From contig JAJPEA010000013.1 in NCBI GenBank assembly GCA_023252335.1, forward strand, positions 1-19,228: 19,228 bases of DNA, read 5' to 3'. Under the pieces are notes generated by a model. That model was not told the DNA's origin, did not search any database, and was given only the letters and a program-made list of their open reading frames with translations. The position numbers and the translations under genes are program-made. This DNA is from Nitrosotalea sp. (lineage in GTDB: Archaea > Thermoproteota > Nitrososphaeria > Nitrososphaerales > Nitrosopumilaceae). Of this stretch, positions 14,306-19,228 are shown in pieces. Numbering within the stretch: position 1 is the stretch's first letter; each line of letters starts with the position of its first letter.

Positions 14306-15696
14306 GAAATATTTAGTTCACGTCTTATTTCATCCACTGCTCGTATGCCAAAAAGATCACGAACCTGTTCAATTCTAATTGCTTGCTTTACAATGTCAGA
14401 GCCAAGCTCTGTAATTAACAATCTGAATACATCTGTGAATCTTATCTCCCACCTGTCTGCACAGTCAAGAATTTTGGATATGCTCCACTGTTTTACTTCT
14501 AAAGGCAATGGCATCTTTGATTCTACCTCTATTGATATTTTATCAAACAGATTCACCATGGCTCTAGTTTGACCTGTCATCTTTTCAATGTCATCTAGTG
14601 TACCATACTTTGATTCAGAACGCATTCTGATATTTGACTGGAATTCTGACAAGCGAAGAAGACCCATGACCTCATGTGAGGTGTTTTGAGATGTCTTGTG
14701 GGTGACACTACGAACATCCTCTAGTTGTTGTGCAATCTCGTATGTTTTCTTGTTAAATTCTGATATGGATGCCGAGTTTTTGTTTAATAGTTCTGTAAAA
14801 TCTGCTATCTTTTCGTCAAGATTCTTGTTTTTATCAATCATGTTTTCTCTGAAATTGATAAACTCGGAATTGATGTTTCTAATATCATTTCCAAATGAAG
14901 ATAACGACTCTGTTTTTTGTACAAGTGAGTCAATCTCAGAGCCAACATTTCTTATCTGAGAACTCAGACCTGATATGGAATCTGTCTTTGTAGATATGGT
15001 GGAAATCTCGCCTTTCAAATTGGATATGTTTTCCTCCAATTCTGACATTTTTCCAGTTTTAGAAGCTATATCTTTGGTACTCTGTTTTACTTCATCAATC
15101 TCTTGATGCAGGTTGGAAAGTGATTGTGTTTTGGCTGCAATGTCGTTTGTATCTTTGCGTAACTCTTCAATCTCTTTTGTAATATTTGATAATGACTCTT
15201 TGGTCATTACATTTTTTATCTCTTCACGTACCTTTTCAGTTTTTTCTGATACATGCATTATCATTTTGGTATTGTTTCTAGTAGAGTCTAGATTATCGGC
15301 AATACTCTGCATGATTTTATTGGTATCTGGCATTGATTCTTGTTTGTCTCGAATTTTTTCTACGTGGTCTTGAAGTTTGTTTATTTGATTATTTATTTTA
15401 TCTATCAAGTTGGAATGTGCCTTGACCTGGGTCATTCCAGAAAACAGGCGTTGTGTATCTTCTTCAATTATGTTTATTTGTCTCGAGTTCTTTTGAATTT
15501 GATCTAGTGCAGAGTTGACTGATGATATCATGTCCTTGAGAGAGACCAAGATCTTTTGATTTTCTGCAAATATTTTTGACATTGTTTTTACTTCAGAAGC
15601 CAGAGTCTTGGTAGCATCTGAAATTGAAGACATTTTTTTTACAACATCATGTGTAGAATCTTTTGGTTTTGATTCTGTACGTTTTGCTCTAGTCAC
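14302..15696 (-). CDS. Long coiled-coil protein with five 24-residue repeats and a helical C-terminal domain
   Basis: A 464-aa protein I cannot assign to a family. Residues 1-20 are basic and polar, about 20-340 are almost continuous coiled coil, and 343-464 form a globular helical domain. Residues 167-286 hold five contiguous repeats of exactly 24 residues. The C-terminal part includes SKYGTLDDIEKMTGQTRAMV (363-382), which reads like a helix-turn-helix, and ends with VRDLFGIRAVDEIRREL. There is no membrane segment, signal peptide, Walker motif or SMC-type head, so it is neither a transducer nor an SMC protein; a scaffold or DNA/filament-linked role is possible. It starts with GTG at 15694-15696 with a TATA-like box 27 nt upstream. 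Convergent with the glycosyltransferase, sharing CTAG. Confidence 0.85.
   Translation of the reverse strand: MTRAKRTESKPKDSTHDVVKKMSSISDATKTLASEVKTMSKIFAENQKILVSLKDMISSVNSALDQIQKNSRQINIIEEDTQRLFSGMTQVKAHSNLIDKINNQINKLQDHVEKIRDKQESMPDTNKIMQSIADNLDSTRNNTKMIMHVSEKTEKVREEIKNVMTKESLSNITKEIEELRKDTNDIAAKTQSLSNLHQEIDEVKQSTKDIASKTGKMSELEENISNLKGEISTISTKTDSISGLSSQIRNVGSEIDSLVQKTESLSSFGNDIRNINSEFINFRENMIDKNKNLDEKIADFTELLNKNSASISEFNKKTYEIAQQLEDVRSVTHKTSQNTSHEVMGLLRLSEFQSNIRMRSESKYGTLDDIEKMTGQTRAMVNLFDKISIEVESKMPLPLEVKQWSISKILDCADRWEIRFTDVFRLLITELGSDIVKQAIRIEQVRDLFGIRAVDEIRRELNIS
14839..15198 (-). repeat. Five tandem 72-bp (24-codon) repeats in the coiled-coil gene
   Basis: They encode residues 167-190, 191-214, 215-238, 239-262 and 263-286, with no insertions between units. 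Consensus: x-SLS-x-L-x2-EI-x2-L-x3-T-x-DIA-x-KT. Four units end in KT; the fifth has diverged (ENM). Hydrophobic positions at 3, 6, 10, 13, 17, 20 fit a 3-4 heptad pattern with one stammer per unit (24 = 7+7+10). The DNA of the units has diverged, so the repeat is old and kept at protein level. Confidence 0.85.
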
Positions 15697-15720
15697 TTTA
15701 ATTTAGAATGAAAGCAACCG

Positions 15721-15727
15721 ATAAAAG
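15721..15727 (-). promoter_or_regulatory. TATA-like box for the coiled-coil gene
   Basis: The minus strand reads CTTTTAT, centred about 27 nt before the GTG start at 15696, which fits a leaderless transcript. Confidence 0.45.
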
Positions 15728-15751
15728 AGTTAGGGTTTAATTTTGTTTTGT

Positions 15752-15761
15752 ATAAAAAAAG
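15752..15761 (-). terminator. T-rich terminator after the small zinc-finger gene
   Basis: On the minus strand a TTCTTTTTTTATA run begins about 8 nt after the TAA of the small gene, followed by further T-rich sequence. Archaeal polymerase terminates at such T runs without a hairpin. On the plus strand it also resembles a TATA box (TATAAAAAAA), but the only plus-strand frame behind it is a shadow of msrB. Confidence 0.4.
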
Positions 15762-15769
15762 AACCAGAT

Positions 15770-15877
15770 TTAGTTATTCACTAATTCTGGATCGTGAAGA
15801 CTTTCGTGAAATGTCTTTGCTACCAACCCATTTGCAGTTTCAAAGAACTGTTTTGGACAAAATTCGCAATTTAACAT
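15770..15877 (-). CDS. 35-aa C2H2-like zinc-finger protein
   Basis: A very small gene: ATG at 15875-15877, TAA at 15770-15772. The protein begins MLNCEFCPKQFFE and ends ELVNN. Cys4-x2-Cys7 and His24-x3-His28 (KTFHESLHDP) form a C2H2-like set with 16 residues between the pairs instead of the classical 12, and aromatic residues and Leu18 lie where a zinc-finger core would need them. Support for a real gene: a TATA-like box about 27 nt upstream, a T-rich terminator behind it, and a separate gap between msrB and the coiled-coil gene that nothing else explains. A tandem 10-bp-spaced repeat lies across its start site. Possible role: DNA- or protein-binding regulator (inference). Confidence 0.65.
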   Translation of the reverse strand: MLNCEFCPKQFFETANGLVAKTFHESLHDPELVNN

Positions 15878-15881
15878 ACAT

Positions 15882-15898
15882 TACGGTATCATACGGTA
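15882..15898. promoter_or_regulatory. Direct repeat TACGGTA x2 with 10-bp period, candidate operator
   Basis: TACGGTA occurs at 15882-15888 and again at 15892-15898, one helical turn apart, between the TATA-like box and the ATG of the small zinc-finger gene. The inner part GTATCATAC is also an inverted repeat. This is a plausible binding site for a regulator on one DNA face, perhaps the small protein itself. Confidence 0.4.
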
Positions 15899-15900
15899 CT

Positions 15901-15908
15901 ATTAATAA
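15901..15908 (-). promoter_or_regulatory. TATA-like box for the small zinc-finger gene
   Basis: The minus strand reads TTATTAAT, centred about 27 nt before the ATG at 15877, so a leaderless mRNA is expected. Confidence 0.5.
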
Positions 15909-15941
15909 CAAGGTAACTTTGCTATTACCACGATGTTTGAT

Positions 15942-16316
15942 TTATTTCTCAAGTTTTAACGAAATGGAATTTATGCAATATCGCAAGCCTGTGGGATTTG
16001 GACCATCATCGAAGACATGTCCCAAGTGGGCACCACATTTCTTGCATAATACCTCCACTCGTAGCATGCCATGGCTGGTATCTTTTTCTGCTCTCACGTT
16101 ATCCCCAATTGGTTCCCAAAAGCTTGGCCATCCAGTTCCTGAGTCAAACTTTGTCTCAGAGCTAAATAATGCCGTTCCACAACATGTGCATTTGTAAGTC
16201 CCTTTTTCCTTTGAATCATGATATATTCCAGTAAAAGGCGATTCTGTACCCTTCATTCTGCACACAAAATATTGGTCCTCGGTAAGTTTGTCTTTCCATG
16301 GATCTTGTGGCTCCAA
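15942..16316 (-). CDS. msrB: Peptide methionine-(R)-S-oxide reductase MsrB
   Basis: A 124-aa MsrB that repairs oxidised methionine (R-sulfoxide) in proteins. It has KLTEDQYFVCR-x-KGTE-x-PFTG, the zinc cysteines Cys43/Cys46 and Cys91/Cys94, SGTGWPSFWEPI (59-70), LGHVFDDGP (98-106) and the catalytic RYCINS with Cys114. The position used by the resolving cysteine in many MsrBs (GCGWPSF) is Thr here, so another cysteine or an external reductant must recycle it. TTG at 16314-16316 is the likely start, with a TATA-like box about 28 nt upstream; the frame is open further upstream but offers no ATG. Confidence 0.94.
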   Translation of the reverse strand: MEPQDPWKDKLTEDQYFVCRMKGTESPFTGIYHDSKEKGTYKCTCCGTALFSSETKFDSGTGWPSFWEPIGDNVRAEKDTSHGMLRVEVLCKKCGAHLGHVFDDGPNPTGLRYCINSISLKLEK

Positions 16317-16340
16317 TGACTCTACTAGGGGCTGTTTAGG

Positions 16341-16346
16341 ATTTAA
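16341..16346 (-). promoter_or_regulatory. TATA-like box for msrB
   Basis: The minus strand reads TTAAAT within GAATTAAATCC, centred about 28 nt before the msrB TTG, supporting that start and a leaderless mRNA. Confidence 0.4.
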
Positions 16347-16564
16347 TTCTTGAGTCGTCTCATATTTTTCAAGCAGTCAGATACCCCAGGTATAATTCAT
16401 CAAATGATATTCAGAATACCCAATCATCATTCTGCAATGAGACCTAGTCTTTTGATGCCTTATATGACTGATGTACCTTTACTGGGCAATTTCTTGCATG
16501 TGGTGCCTGTTCTTGTGTTGGATGTAACAATTTTTCACTAAATTGTTATCCTGTATCACCTTGG

Positions 16565-16576
16565 CTATTAAATAAA
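16565..16576 (+). promoter_or_regulatory. TATA-like box for the winged-helix/AAA+ operon
   Basis: CTATTAAATAAA is centred about 25 nt before GTG 16596 and 19 nt before TTG 16590. With the usual archaeal spacing this favours GTG 16596 as a leaderless start. Confidence 0.5.
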
Positions 16577-16595
16577 ATTTTGTAGAGCCTTGTAT

Positions 16596-17168
16596 GTGAA
16601 AGGGGAAATACTTGAGAAGATCAACGCTTCTGGTATAAGTGGGGTAAAGAAGGCTGACCTGAAAAAAACATTTGGAAAGGATTGTGAGAGTATACTTGAG
16701 GAATTAAAGGCAGATGAACAAATATTTATTGAAAAAAAAGGCGTGGCATACTTTGTTTGGACAAGAGAGAATTATGTTCAACATGTCACCCAAAATGACC
16801 CAAAATTCAAACTAATGCTTAACATGTTTGCAGGCGTGAACCAATCTATTGCCAAAGTAAAGGCGCATACCGATGTACTGCAAGAAGAATTGGAACGATC
16901 CTCATCACGAGAGAGTGTTTCTAGAAATGATGATTTTGAAGGAGTCTTTAACAGTTCCTTGAACGAATCCTCGACATCTATTGGATGGATTGCATTTGAT
17001 AAAATCAGAGAAAAGGTCTGTGAGAATCAAAATCTATCCAAAGAAAAATTCTACCAAATGACAACAAGTTTGATAGAGAACCACCAAGATAGATATGAAA
17101 TCTCATCAGGCGGCCAAGAAGGAATTGTGATGCGCGGACTAGTTCACGGTTATGTGAGGAAGATCTAA
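16596..17168 (+). CDS. Two-winged-helix protein, partner of the AAA+ ATPase
   Basis: A protein of about 190 aa of unknown function. The N-terminal part (roughly the first 55 residues: GEILEKINASGISGVKKADL, then ESILEELKADEQIFIEKKG and AYFVWTRENYV) has the helix-helix-helix-wing layout of a winged helix. A helical stretch follows, then a Ser/Asp-rich linker (SSSRESVSRNDD region), and a second winged-helix-like domain (IGWIAFDKIREKVCE ... FYQMTTSLIENHQDRYEISS ... GLVHGYVRKI). GTG 16596 is favoured by the TATA distance; TTG 16590 would add MY. The stop overlaps the ATPase ATG as TAATG, so the two proteins are made together, probably as a DNA-binding adaptor and its ATPase (inference). Confidence 0.8.
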   Translation: MKGEILEKINASGISGVKKADLKKTFGKDCESILEELKADEQIFIEKKGVAYFVWTRENYVQHVTQNDPKFKLMLNMFAGVNQSIAKVKAHTDVLQEELERSSSRESVSRNDDFEGVFNSSLNESSTSIGWIAFDKIREKVCENQNLSKEKFYQMTTSLIENHQDRYEISSGGQEGIVMRGLVHGYVRKI

Positions 17169-18766
17169 TGTATCCATATAATTTAGAACTAAACCCATAT
17201 CCCAGTAGCCCAACCCCCACAGAAAAAGATGCAAAGATACTTGGTGGTAAAAGGCACAAGGAGGCAAAATCTGCAATAGTTGAATGCATAAAGGAATTAA
17301 ACAGAAAACTAGGTGGCAAGACTGCAGAAAATGGAGATTTTCGTGTAATTACCGTAGTGCAAGATGTAGGTTCTGGTAAAACCCACTTGGCTTTGCATGT
17401 CAAAAGCATCAAAGGCAGGCACAATGCAGAGTGCTCCTATGTTGACTTGTCTACCATATCACCAAAGACTGTCTCAGGAATCTATGATGCTATATTGAAG
17501 GGATTTGACAATGAATTCTTTGTCCAGTTACGTACAAAGTTCTTGAATTATCTCAAAGAAAATGCAGAACAAGGTGACAATTCTGCAAAAAAGGCACTTG
17601 ACTATACCTTTGTAAACAAACTCACTGGCATGACCATAAAAGAAAAGACTGAGGATATCATATCTGGAAAACAATCGGTATCCTTGGAAAACCTGACTGC
17701 GTTTCTAGTTCACAAGTTTGAATATCATGAATCAGTATTGATTAAAAATGTTATATCCAATTCATTTGATGAAATTAAAAATCTGGAGACGCTAATTGGA
17801 ATGCTATCGTCCATGTCTAAATTGACTCATAGATTTTTGGGAAAAATTTTAGTCTTTGAAATAGATGAACTTGATGGAAACAAGGATTCAATTGAGTTTG
17901 TCAAGGGAATAATAAATGCACATCTTCCGGCATCTGTATTGTTGCTGATAACCACACCATCAGGTTACTTGGAGATCCAAAACGCCAATCCATCTGTATT
18001 TGATAGGCTAGAAAAGGCAAATTACAAAATAGATCTAGCGGGTTCAAACTCTAAAGATGAACTTGCCGAGATTGTTACAGAGTACATAAAACACGGAGAC
18101 AAGAATGGTAAATTTGGAGCTGCAGAACAACAAGAGTTGAATGAAAAAATCCAGGTCTTGTACGATGAATTTACAGAATTTAGAAATGTTCGCTCTGTCA
18201 TTAATATTTTGTACCAGGCAATGGAAAAAGCAGCACAATCAGAATCTAAAATAATTGATGAATCAGTAATTGATGAGGCAATAAGACAATCTTATCCTGG
18301 ACTGCGAGTGAGGGGAAGTATCATGAATATACCAATATCTGATTTTCTGACAATACGACGAAATGAAGGAAATGATGGTGCAGAGATCAAAAACGCAGTA
18401 AAAAGTCTAACCGTTTTTGCGCAAGAGATGGGCACAATACAAAAACTAGAGAAACAAAATCTACTCTTAGATGCAGTCTACCAAGACAATTTTGGATCCA
18501 AAGTTGGACTAGCTGTGATTGCAAACGAATTGGGTATTCCTGATCTGGAGCAAATCTCTGACATTTCAAAGGCTGCTCTAGTGGACAAACTAGTCATACT
18601 TACAAACAAAAAGATCCAGACTCCATACAATGCTACAGTTGTGACAATGGACAAGTCCAAAGTGGTTGATTTGATTTACTTTAACAACAAGTACAATGGC
18701 AAAAAAATCACAGAAGAAGACAATGAACGAATTGAACTCTTGGCAAAAACGTTAAGCATTATCTAA
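17168..18766 (+). CDS. AAA+ family ATPase with Cdc6-like layout, function unknown
   Basis: A 532-aa P-loop ATPase. Walker A is QDVGSGKTH (65-73, Lys71, Thr72; Gln at the usual first Gly), Walker B is ILVFEIDELD (227-236, Asp233, Glu234), a sensor-1-like segment is LLLITTPSG (258-266), a possible arginine finger is Arg280 in VFDRLEKANYKIDL, and a lid with sensor-2-like Arg339/Arg342 in EFRNVRSVINILYQAMEKAA (337-356). This order resembles Orc1/Cdc6 and related archaeal ATPases. An insertion of about 115 helical residues (112-225) separates the N-terminal strands from Walker B. Residues 390-532 are an extra C-terminal region. The N-terminus has NPYPSSPTPT (9-18). No transposase, nuclease or methylase lies next to it. 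The true family is not clear. Confidence 0.82.
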   Translation: MYPYNLELNPYPSSPTPTEKDAKILGGKRHKEAKSAIVECIKELNRKLGGKTAENGDFRVITVVQDVGSGKTHLALHVKSIKGRHNAECSYVDLSTISPKTVSGIYDAILKGFDNEFFVQLRTKFLNYLKENAEQGDNSAKKALDYTFVNKLTGMTIKEKTEDIISGKQSVSLENLTAFLVHKFEYHESVLIKNVISNSFDEIKNLETLIGMLSSMSKLTHRFLGKILVFEIDELDGNKDSIEFVKGIINAHLPASVLLLITTPSGYLEIQNANPSVFDRLEKANYKIDLAGSNSKDELAEIVTEYIKHGDKNGKFGAAEQQELNEKIQVLYDEFTEFRNVRSVINILYQAMEKAAQSESKIIDESVIDEAIRQSYPGLRVRGSIMNIPISDFLTIRRNEGNDGAEIKNAVKSLTVFAQEMGTIQKLEKQNLLLDAVYQDNFGSKVGLAVIANELGIPDLEQISDISKAALVDKLVILTNKKIQTPYNATVVTMDKSKVVDLIYFNNKYNGKKITEEDNERIELLAKTLSII

Positions 18767-18778
18767 TCTTGGGTTATC

Positions 18779-18787
18779 TTTTTTAAA
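18779..18787 (+). promoter_or_regulatory. TATA-like box for the last gene, overlapping a T-rich terminator
   Basis: TTTTTTAAA is centred about 25 nt before ATG 18808, predicting a leaderless transcript. The same T run lies 13 nt after the ATPase stop and could also terminate the upstream operon. Confidence 0.5.
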
Positions 18788-18807
18788 GTCACACACACAT
18801 TTCTCTT

Positions 18808-19224
18808 ATGGCAAACGAGCTTGAAGAGCTTCTCTTGCAGCGACACAAAGAAGTAACATTATTTGATTTTGAGGGAAAACAAGTGCCTTGCATTGTTGTA
18901 GATGGGAAAAAATTTGAAAATATCATGAGAATCATTGCAGGAAAACCGGTTTCTGTTGAGACAAACCTCAACATATTGCAAGACGGACTAGGCCATGTTT
19001 TTGTCAGAGTTACATTACAGTTCTCATATGGAAATATTGAAGAAAAATTTCTCATATATGCAAATGAGACAGTAGATTTCTTTGAAGCGTTGGCTGAAAC
19101 TGCATTACTTGCACTGTCTTCTAATTCACAATATGGAAGCTCTAATGTATTTATGATACAATTGCCAAAACCTGAAAGAGCTCAGAATGCACTAGATATA
19201 ATCCGAAAGGGATTGCACAAGTAA
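18808..19224 (+). CDS. 138-aa protein of unknown function
   Basis: I do not recognise this protein. It is soluble, with an N-terminal helix (ELEELLLQRHKEV), a small beta-rich core (VTLFDFEGKQVPCIVVDGKK; HVFVRVTLQFSYG; EEKFLIYA) and two C-terminal helices (FFEALAETALLALSS; ERAQNALDIIRKGLHK). There is one cysteine, no membrane segment and no catalytic motif that I can see. ATG 18808 sits 25 nt after a TATA-like box, so it is probably its own leaderless unit, 41 bp behind the ATPase gene. The complete gene ends four bases before the window edge. A functional link to the ATPase pair is possible from position only. Confidence 0.75.
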   Translation: MANELEELLLQRHKEVTLFDFEGKQVPCIVVDGKKFENIMRIIAGKPVSVETNLNILQDGLGHVFVRVTLQFSYGNIEEKFLIYANETVDFFEALAETALLALSSNSQYGSSNVFMIQLPKPERAQNALDIIRKGLHK

Positions 19225-19228
19225 ATGT

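Larger units (their letters stand above)
16317..16589. other. Divergent intergenic region between msrB and the winged-helix gene
   Basis: About 270 bp, the longest gene-free stretch here. It holds the msrB promoter at one end and the winged-helix gene promoter at the other. In the middle is a short inverted repeat ATACC-CCA-GGTAT (16381-16393). Only short open frames are present, none with a recognisable motif; a minus-strand frame of 28 codons from TTG 16530 is the best of them but is not supported enough to call. A small RNA is possible but I see no strong secondary structure. Confidence 0.4.

Noticed and set aside
14302..15696. Idea that the coiled-coil protein is a methyl-accepting chemotaxis protein or SMC protein
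   Set aside because: No transmembrane segments, no conserved transducer hairpin and no Walker motifs are visible.
15748..16197. Plus-strand frame of 149 codons from TTG, behind a TATA-like sequence
   Set aside because: Most of it lies antisense to msrB, whose motifs and catalytic residues are unmistakable, and to the small zinc-finger gene. Its residues show no recognisable family and look like a shadow.
16444..16530. Minus-strand frame of 28 codons starting at TTG 16530
   Set aside because: Single Cys, no family pattern, and the nearest TATA-like box is about 41 nt away rather than 25-29. Not enough to call a gene.
16350..16541. Plus-strand frame of 63 codons in the msrB/winged-helix gap
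   Set aside because: Begins inside the msrB promoter, shows no motif, and has neither a suitable TATA box nor a Shine-Dalgarno sequence.
17168..18766. Idea that the winged-helix/AAA+ pair is a BREX or Wadjet-type defence system
   Set aside because: No methyltransferase, SMC-type ATPase, phosphatase or topoisomerase-like nuclease is next to it, and the ATPase is far shorter than BrxC/PglY. The ATPase has a Cdc6-like AAA+ layout, not an SMC head.
17168..18766. Idea that the ATPase is Orc1/Cdc6 itself with a replication origin nearby
   Set aside because: The large insertion before Walker B and the C-terminal region do not look like Orc1/Cdc6, and I saw no cluster of origin recognition boxes or AT-rich unwinding element beside it.

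Overview
The window is a dense stretch of archaeal chromosome of about 19.2 kb with low GC. Gene content (RNA polymerase subunit D, exosome Rrp4/Rrp41/Rrp42, SBDS, eL43, Pcc1, prefoldin, Nob1), TATA boxes about 25-30 nt before many start codons, and a Sulfolobus-type [3Fe-4S]/[4Fe-4S] ferredoxin module point to an archaeon. Low GC, very short intergenic gaps and the gene mix suggest a Nitrososphaerota (Thaumarchaeota) ammonia oxidiser, probably of the marine Nitrosopumilales type; that placement is inference, because no 16S or amo gene is present.

Layout. (1) 1-664: end of leuC and all of leuD (isopropylmalate isomerase, leucine synthesis). (2) 661-3339, minus strand: rpoD-rpl18e-rpl13-rps9 plus a sugar-nucleotidyltransferase, a transcription/translation operon. 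(3) 3453-7937, plus strand: SBDS, rrp4, rrp41, rrp42, rpl37Ae, pcc1, pfdB and an XPF-type nuclease, the archaeal exosome/ribosome-biogenesis superoperon. (4) 7978-11244: two rhodanese-family sulfurtransferases flank a minus-strand nob1-nadK pair; the second is coupled to an unrecognised 110-aa protein. (5) 11283-14305: a fusion of an unknown N-terminal domain to a ferredoxin, then a membrane family-2 glycosyltransferase with an unusual extracytoplasmic C-terminal domain. (6) 14302-16316, minus strand: a long coiled-coil protein with five exact-length 24-residue repeats, a 35-aa C2H2-like zinc-finger protein, and MsrB. (7) 16596-19224: a two-winged-helix protein translationally coupled to a Cdc6-like AAA+ ATPase, then an unrecognised 138-aa protein.

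How the genes work together. Regions 2 and 3 jointly make and mature ribosomes (uS9, uL13, eL18, eL43, SBDS, Nob1), transcribe (RpoD), degrade and process RNA (exosome), modify tRNA (Pcc1 of KEOPS) and fold proteins (prefoldin). Region 7 and the coiled-coil gene are the parts I cannot assign to a known system. The winged-helix/AAA+ pair looks like a DNA-acting two-component module and is the best candidate for something undescribed.

Regulation. Most first genes have a TATA-like box 24-31 nt before the start codon, implying leaderless or nearly leaderless mRNAs. Genes inside operons overlap or abut and some have GGTG-type Shine-Dalgarno sequences. About half of the genes appear to start with TTG or GTG. 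No tRNA, rRNA, CRISPR array or insertion sequence was seen.
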